A DNA stretch of 64,000 bases from Halorhabdus sp. BNX81 (lineage in GTDB: Archaea > Halobacteriota > Halobacteria > Halobacteriales > Haloarculaceae): positions 744,001-808,000 of the forward strand of contig NZ_CP107254.1 in assembly GCF_029229925.1 (NCBI RefSeq). Reading direction: 5' to 3'. Positions 62,109 to 64,000 of this stretch are shown here, in pieces; within the stretch, counting starts at the first letter, position 1; the number at the start of each line of letters is the position of its first letter. Below the pieces are notes generated by a model. That model saw only the letters and a list, made by a program, of their open reading frames with translations, made no database searches and was not told the origin of the DNA. The translations under genes and the position numbers were made by a program.

Positions 62109-62348
62109 TCAGTCAGCAGTCGCGGAGACGCGCTCGGTGTCCGTCGTGGACTCCATTTCTCCGGTGATGCCCTCGGCGAGAGCGAACACGGCCGCCTTGT
62201 GGTCCGTCTTGGACTTGTGGATCGACGTCGGCTTCACGCCGAGTTCCGTGTATCGCTGGTGGTCGACTTTCGTGTCGAGTGTTTGTTCGTAGTGATCGCG
62301 TACCTGCGCAAGCAGCCCATGGAGATGGATGAGCTCCTGCTTTTTCAT
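62109..62348 (-). CDS. UPF0058 family protein
   Basis: A 79-residue protein starting MKKQELIHLHGLLAQVRDHY, the signature of archaeal UPF0058. Three histidines (H8, H10, and H19) plus YTELGVKPTSIHKSKTDHK may bind a metal. Function is unknown. An ATG two codons upstream is also in frame. A TATA-like ACTATAAC lies about 27 bases upstream on the minus strand. The 275-base gap to the aIF2-beta gene shows only short GC hairpins. Confidence 0.88.
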   Translation of the reverse strand: MKKQELIHLHGLLAQVRDHYEQTLDTKVDHQRYTELGVKPTSIHKSKTDHKAAVFALAEGITGEMESTTDTERVSATAD

Positions 62349-62593
62349 GGTCACTCAATCGTAACGACTGGAGGGTTATAGTAGTATCCTGAGTACTGTT
62401 ACCACACTTCTCTGGTAGCGAGGGCGTTCCTAACGGTTGTTTTCGATGGATCTGTGGAGACGACTGCACCCCGATCGGCGATTCGAGACGTATCAATTAT
62501 CATTATAATTCGGCAGCGGTCCAGTGGGGCGGTCAGTCGTCGGCTGACACGGCACGCCCCGTGCTGGGGAGCGTTTCGCACCGGTTTGAAAGA

Positions 62594-62601
62594 TTTTTAT
62601 T
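62594..62601 (+). promoter_or_regulatory. TATA box of the aIF2-beta gene
   Basis: TTTTTATT lies 23-30 bases before the ATG at 62624, so the message is probably leaderless. Confidence 0.6.
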
Positions 62602-62623
62602 CGATCGTAGACGACGTAGGGAT

Positions 62624-63028
62624 ATGGACTACGATGACATGCTCGATCGGGCGATCGAGGACACGCCGGACATCGAGTCGGGGGCCGACCGGTTCGACGT
62701 GCCCGATCCGGACGTTCGCCAGGAGGGGAACATGACGGTATACGAAAACTTCCAGGCGACGACCCGTCGGCTCGGCCGTGAGGACGAGCACGTGATGAAA
62801 TTCCTGCAGGACGAACTTGGGACCAGCGGTCACATCGACGAAAGCGGGCGCGCCCGGCTCACCGGCGAGTTCAAGCAGCGCCGGATTCAGGCGGCGCTCG
62901 ACGCCTATACTGAGGAGTTCGTCATCTGCTCGGAGTGTGGCCTTCCGGACACGCGGCTCATCCGCGAGCAGGGTGCAATTTTGCTCCGGTGTGAGGCCTG
63001 TGGTGCGCGGTCCGCCACCAGCGGGTAG
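62624..63028 (+). CDS. Translation initiation factor aIF2, beta subunit
   Basis: A 134-residue aIF2-beta/eIF5-type protein. MDYDDMLDRAIEDTPDIESG opens the family; the central alpha/beta domain contains MTVYENFQATTRRLGRED and EHVMKFLQDELGTSGHID, and the C-terminal zinc ribbon has CSECGLPDTR and RCEACGAR (four cysteines). aIF2 carries initiator tRNA to the small subunit, and the beta subunit modulates GTP and tRNA binding. A zinc-ribbon gene follows on the opposite strand. Confidence 0.95.
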   Translation: MDYDDMLDRAIEDTPDIESGADRFDVPDPDVRQEGNMTVYENFQATTRRLGREDEHVMKFLQDELGTSGHIDESGRARLTGEFKQRRIQAALDAYTEEFVICSECGLPDTRLIREQGAILLRCEACGARSATSG

Positions 63029-63073
63029 CTCCGATTTTCGAACGGACTGTTCCCGCCCGACACTGGACGGAAC

Positions 63074-63253
63074 TCAGCGAAGCTCTCGCAGCGTTTCGAG
63101 ATCGCGGTCGGTTCGCATGAACTCGGAGAGCCGGCGCTGTTCCGCACAGTCGGGGCACGTGAAGAGTTCCTCGGGGGCCGGAAGATCGCGCGGCGTCGAT
63201 TCCCACTCTTTGCGACACTCGGGACAGACGAGTCTGACGTACGCTTCCTCCAT
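63074..63253 (-). CDS. Small zinc-ribbon protein
   Basis: A 59-residue protein from MEEAYVRLVCPECRKEWEST. Two CxxC pairs (CPEC and CPDC, 25 residues apart) make a complete zinc ribbon; the C-terminus (RRLSEFMRTDRDLETLRELR) is helical and charged. It belongs to a family of short haloarchaeal zinc proteins (perhaps DUF7836) without known function. The longer start at 63274 adds seven weak residues. It sits between aIF2-beta and thioredoxin. Confidence 0.8.
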   Translation of the reverse strand: MEEAYVRLVCPECRKEWESTPRDLPAPEELFTCPDCAEQRRLSEFMRTDRDLETLRELR

Positions 63254-63341
63254 CGATGGGTGTGTATGACACACCTACGGAAATAAGGTTTGTTGCTCCC
63301 AACGGGGGAACCCGCGCCGACTGAAGATTGCTCGACGGTGA

Positions 63342-63752
63342 TCAGGCACCTGCGTGTCGGTCGATCAGGCTCCTGTAGTGACTCTGGTCGCGGACGCCGA
63401 CGACCTGTTCGGCGACCTCGCCGCCGGCGAAGACGACCACCGTCGGGACGCCCCGGACCTGGTACTGACTCGCCAATTCCTGGTGGGCGTCGACGTCGAC
63501 TTTGGCGACGGCCGCGTCGGTCTCGGCGGCGAGTTCCTCGACGATCGGCTCCAGCATCTTGCACGGTCCACACCAGTCCGCATAGAAATCCACCATGACG
63601 ACGTCGTGGGTCGCGACGACCTCGTCGAAGTCGTCGATGCTGTCGACGTGAATCGGTTCGTTCGGGGCTGTCGTCGGCGCTGAATCGTCCTGTTGCATGA
63701 GTTGCTCTTTCTTGCGTTGTTTGATCGTCTCGATATCGTCTCCGCCGGTCAT
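63342..63752 (-). CDS. Thioredoxin
   Basis: A 136-residue thioredoxin. The redox pair is in DFYADWCGPCKMLEPI (WCGPC) and the cis-proline loop in VRGVPTVVVFAGGE. The first 40 residues (MTGGDDIETIKQRKKEQLMQ, then a Ser/Ala/Pro linker) are an added hydrophilic extension, common in haloarchaea. MTGGDD at 63752 is the start. The thioredoxin reductase is not in the window. Upstream, to 64000, no gene was identified. Confidence 0.93.
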   Translation of the reverse strand: MTGGDDIETIKQRKKEQLMQQDDSAPTTAPNEPIHVDSIDDFDEVVATHDVVMVDFYADWCGPCKMLEPIVEELAAETDAAVAKVDVDAHQELASQYQVRGVPTVVVFAGGEVAEQVVGVRDQSHYRSLIDRHAGA

Positions 63753-63779
63753 AGCATCCGCCGATAGGCCCCACCGACG

Positions 63780-63787
63780 CTTAAGTG
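63780..63787 (-). promoter_or_regulatory. TATA box of the thioredoxin gene
   Basis: CACTTAAG, reading on the minus strand, lies 28-35 bases before the ATG at 63752. Confidence 0.5.
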
Positions 63788-64000
63788 TTGTGAATGGACC
63801 ATACAATACCGCTGTGAAGCTCGTTCCCCATCTAGCGGGTGATTTCCCCTCAGATACGTGCCTGCATTGGCCCGTAAAGATCTGTTACGTCTATGATGTG
63901 ACGGGTGGTCGGGCCCCGAAACCGCCTCCGTTGCAGTGTTAGAGTGATGCACAGCACTCACAACACTTTTGAACGCGCTTCGCCTAGACGGGGCTACGAA

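Overview
The window looks like a haloarchaeal chromosome. The proteins are strongly acidic, the DNA is GC-rich, and many genes have a TTTAWA-like TATA box 26-35 bases before the start codon with no room for a Shine-Dalgarno leader. Several families are typical of Halobacteria (DUF5797-like, HFX_2341-like, DUF555, UPF0058, aIF2-beta, Tat lipoproteins). The glucuronoxylan and hexuronate genes, together with a full set of non-oxidative pentose phosphate enzymes, point to a sugar-polymer degrader, most like Halorhabdus. The genus is an inference.

Positions 1-16.8 kb hold a PAS/GAF response-regulator protein cut by the left edge, a PAPS-reductase-like PP-loop protein, a FAD disulfide oxidoreductase, two overlapping beta-propeller lipoproteins, a 2Fe-2S ferredoxin, a geranylgeranyl-reductase-type flavoprotein, an M20 amidohydrolase, a NUDIX hydrolase, a run of small membrane proteins, and an uncharacterised protein with PD-(D/E)XK-like motifs and a cysteine cluster. 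A 252-bp nested palindromic element lies at 8987-9238. The flavoprotein gene contains an exact copy of the Illumina P7 flow-cell oligonucleotide with its T tail, so this part of the assembly is corrupted.

Positions 16.8-34.8 kb are the metabolic core: GH67 alpha-glucuronidase, UxaC, UxuA, an SDR (probable fructuronate/mannonate oxidoreductase), a GH3 beta-xylosidase/glucosidase, a GH4 enzyme, a solute-binding-protein domain without a signal peptide, split transketolase and transaldolase. Together these would release glucuronate and xylose from glucuronoxylan, convert glucuronate to 2-keto-3-deoxygluconate, and run pentoses through the non-oxidative pentose phosphate pathway. Ribulose-phosphate epimerase, ribose-5-phosphate isomerase and PRPP synthetase follow at 49.6-54 kb. 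Two toxin-antitoxin-like modules (HEPN/MNT, with the HEPN gene frameshifted, and a TumE-like protein with a winged helix) interrupt the cluster next to a duplicated scrap of the GH3 gene end.

Positions 34.9-40.9 kb carry a hybrid sensor kinase, an aldo/keto reductase, a divergent triosephosphate isomerase and a patatin-like lipase. Positions 41-47.8 kb are accessory DNA: a CARF-like regulator with an odd AT-rich promoter region and a truncated ORF beside it, an orphan small-protein pair, a sulfatase-like protein in AT-richer DNA, a frameshifted transposase, and two truncated genes joined end to end.

Positions 47.8-64 kb return to ordinary chromosome: an HxlR-like regulator with a disulfide oxidoreductase, Prs, Rpe, a chemotaxis transducer, RpiA, a ThuA-like protein, a winged-helix/PIN operon with a visible operator, HflX, a thioesterase, a PsiE-like protein, NAD(P)HX repair, acylphosphatase, an OGG-type glycosylase, DUF555, UPF0058, aIF2-beta, a zinc-ribbon protein and thioredoxin. 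No tRNA, rRNA or CRISPR array was recognised.
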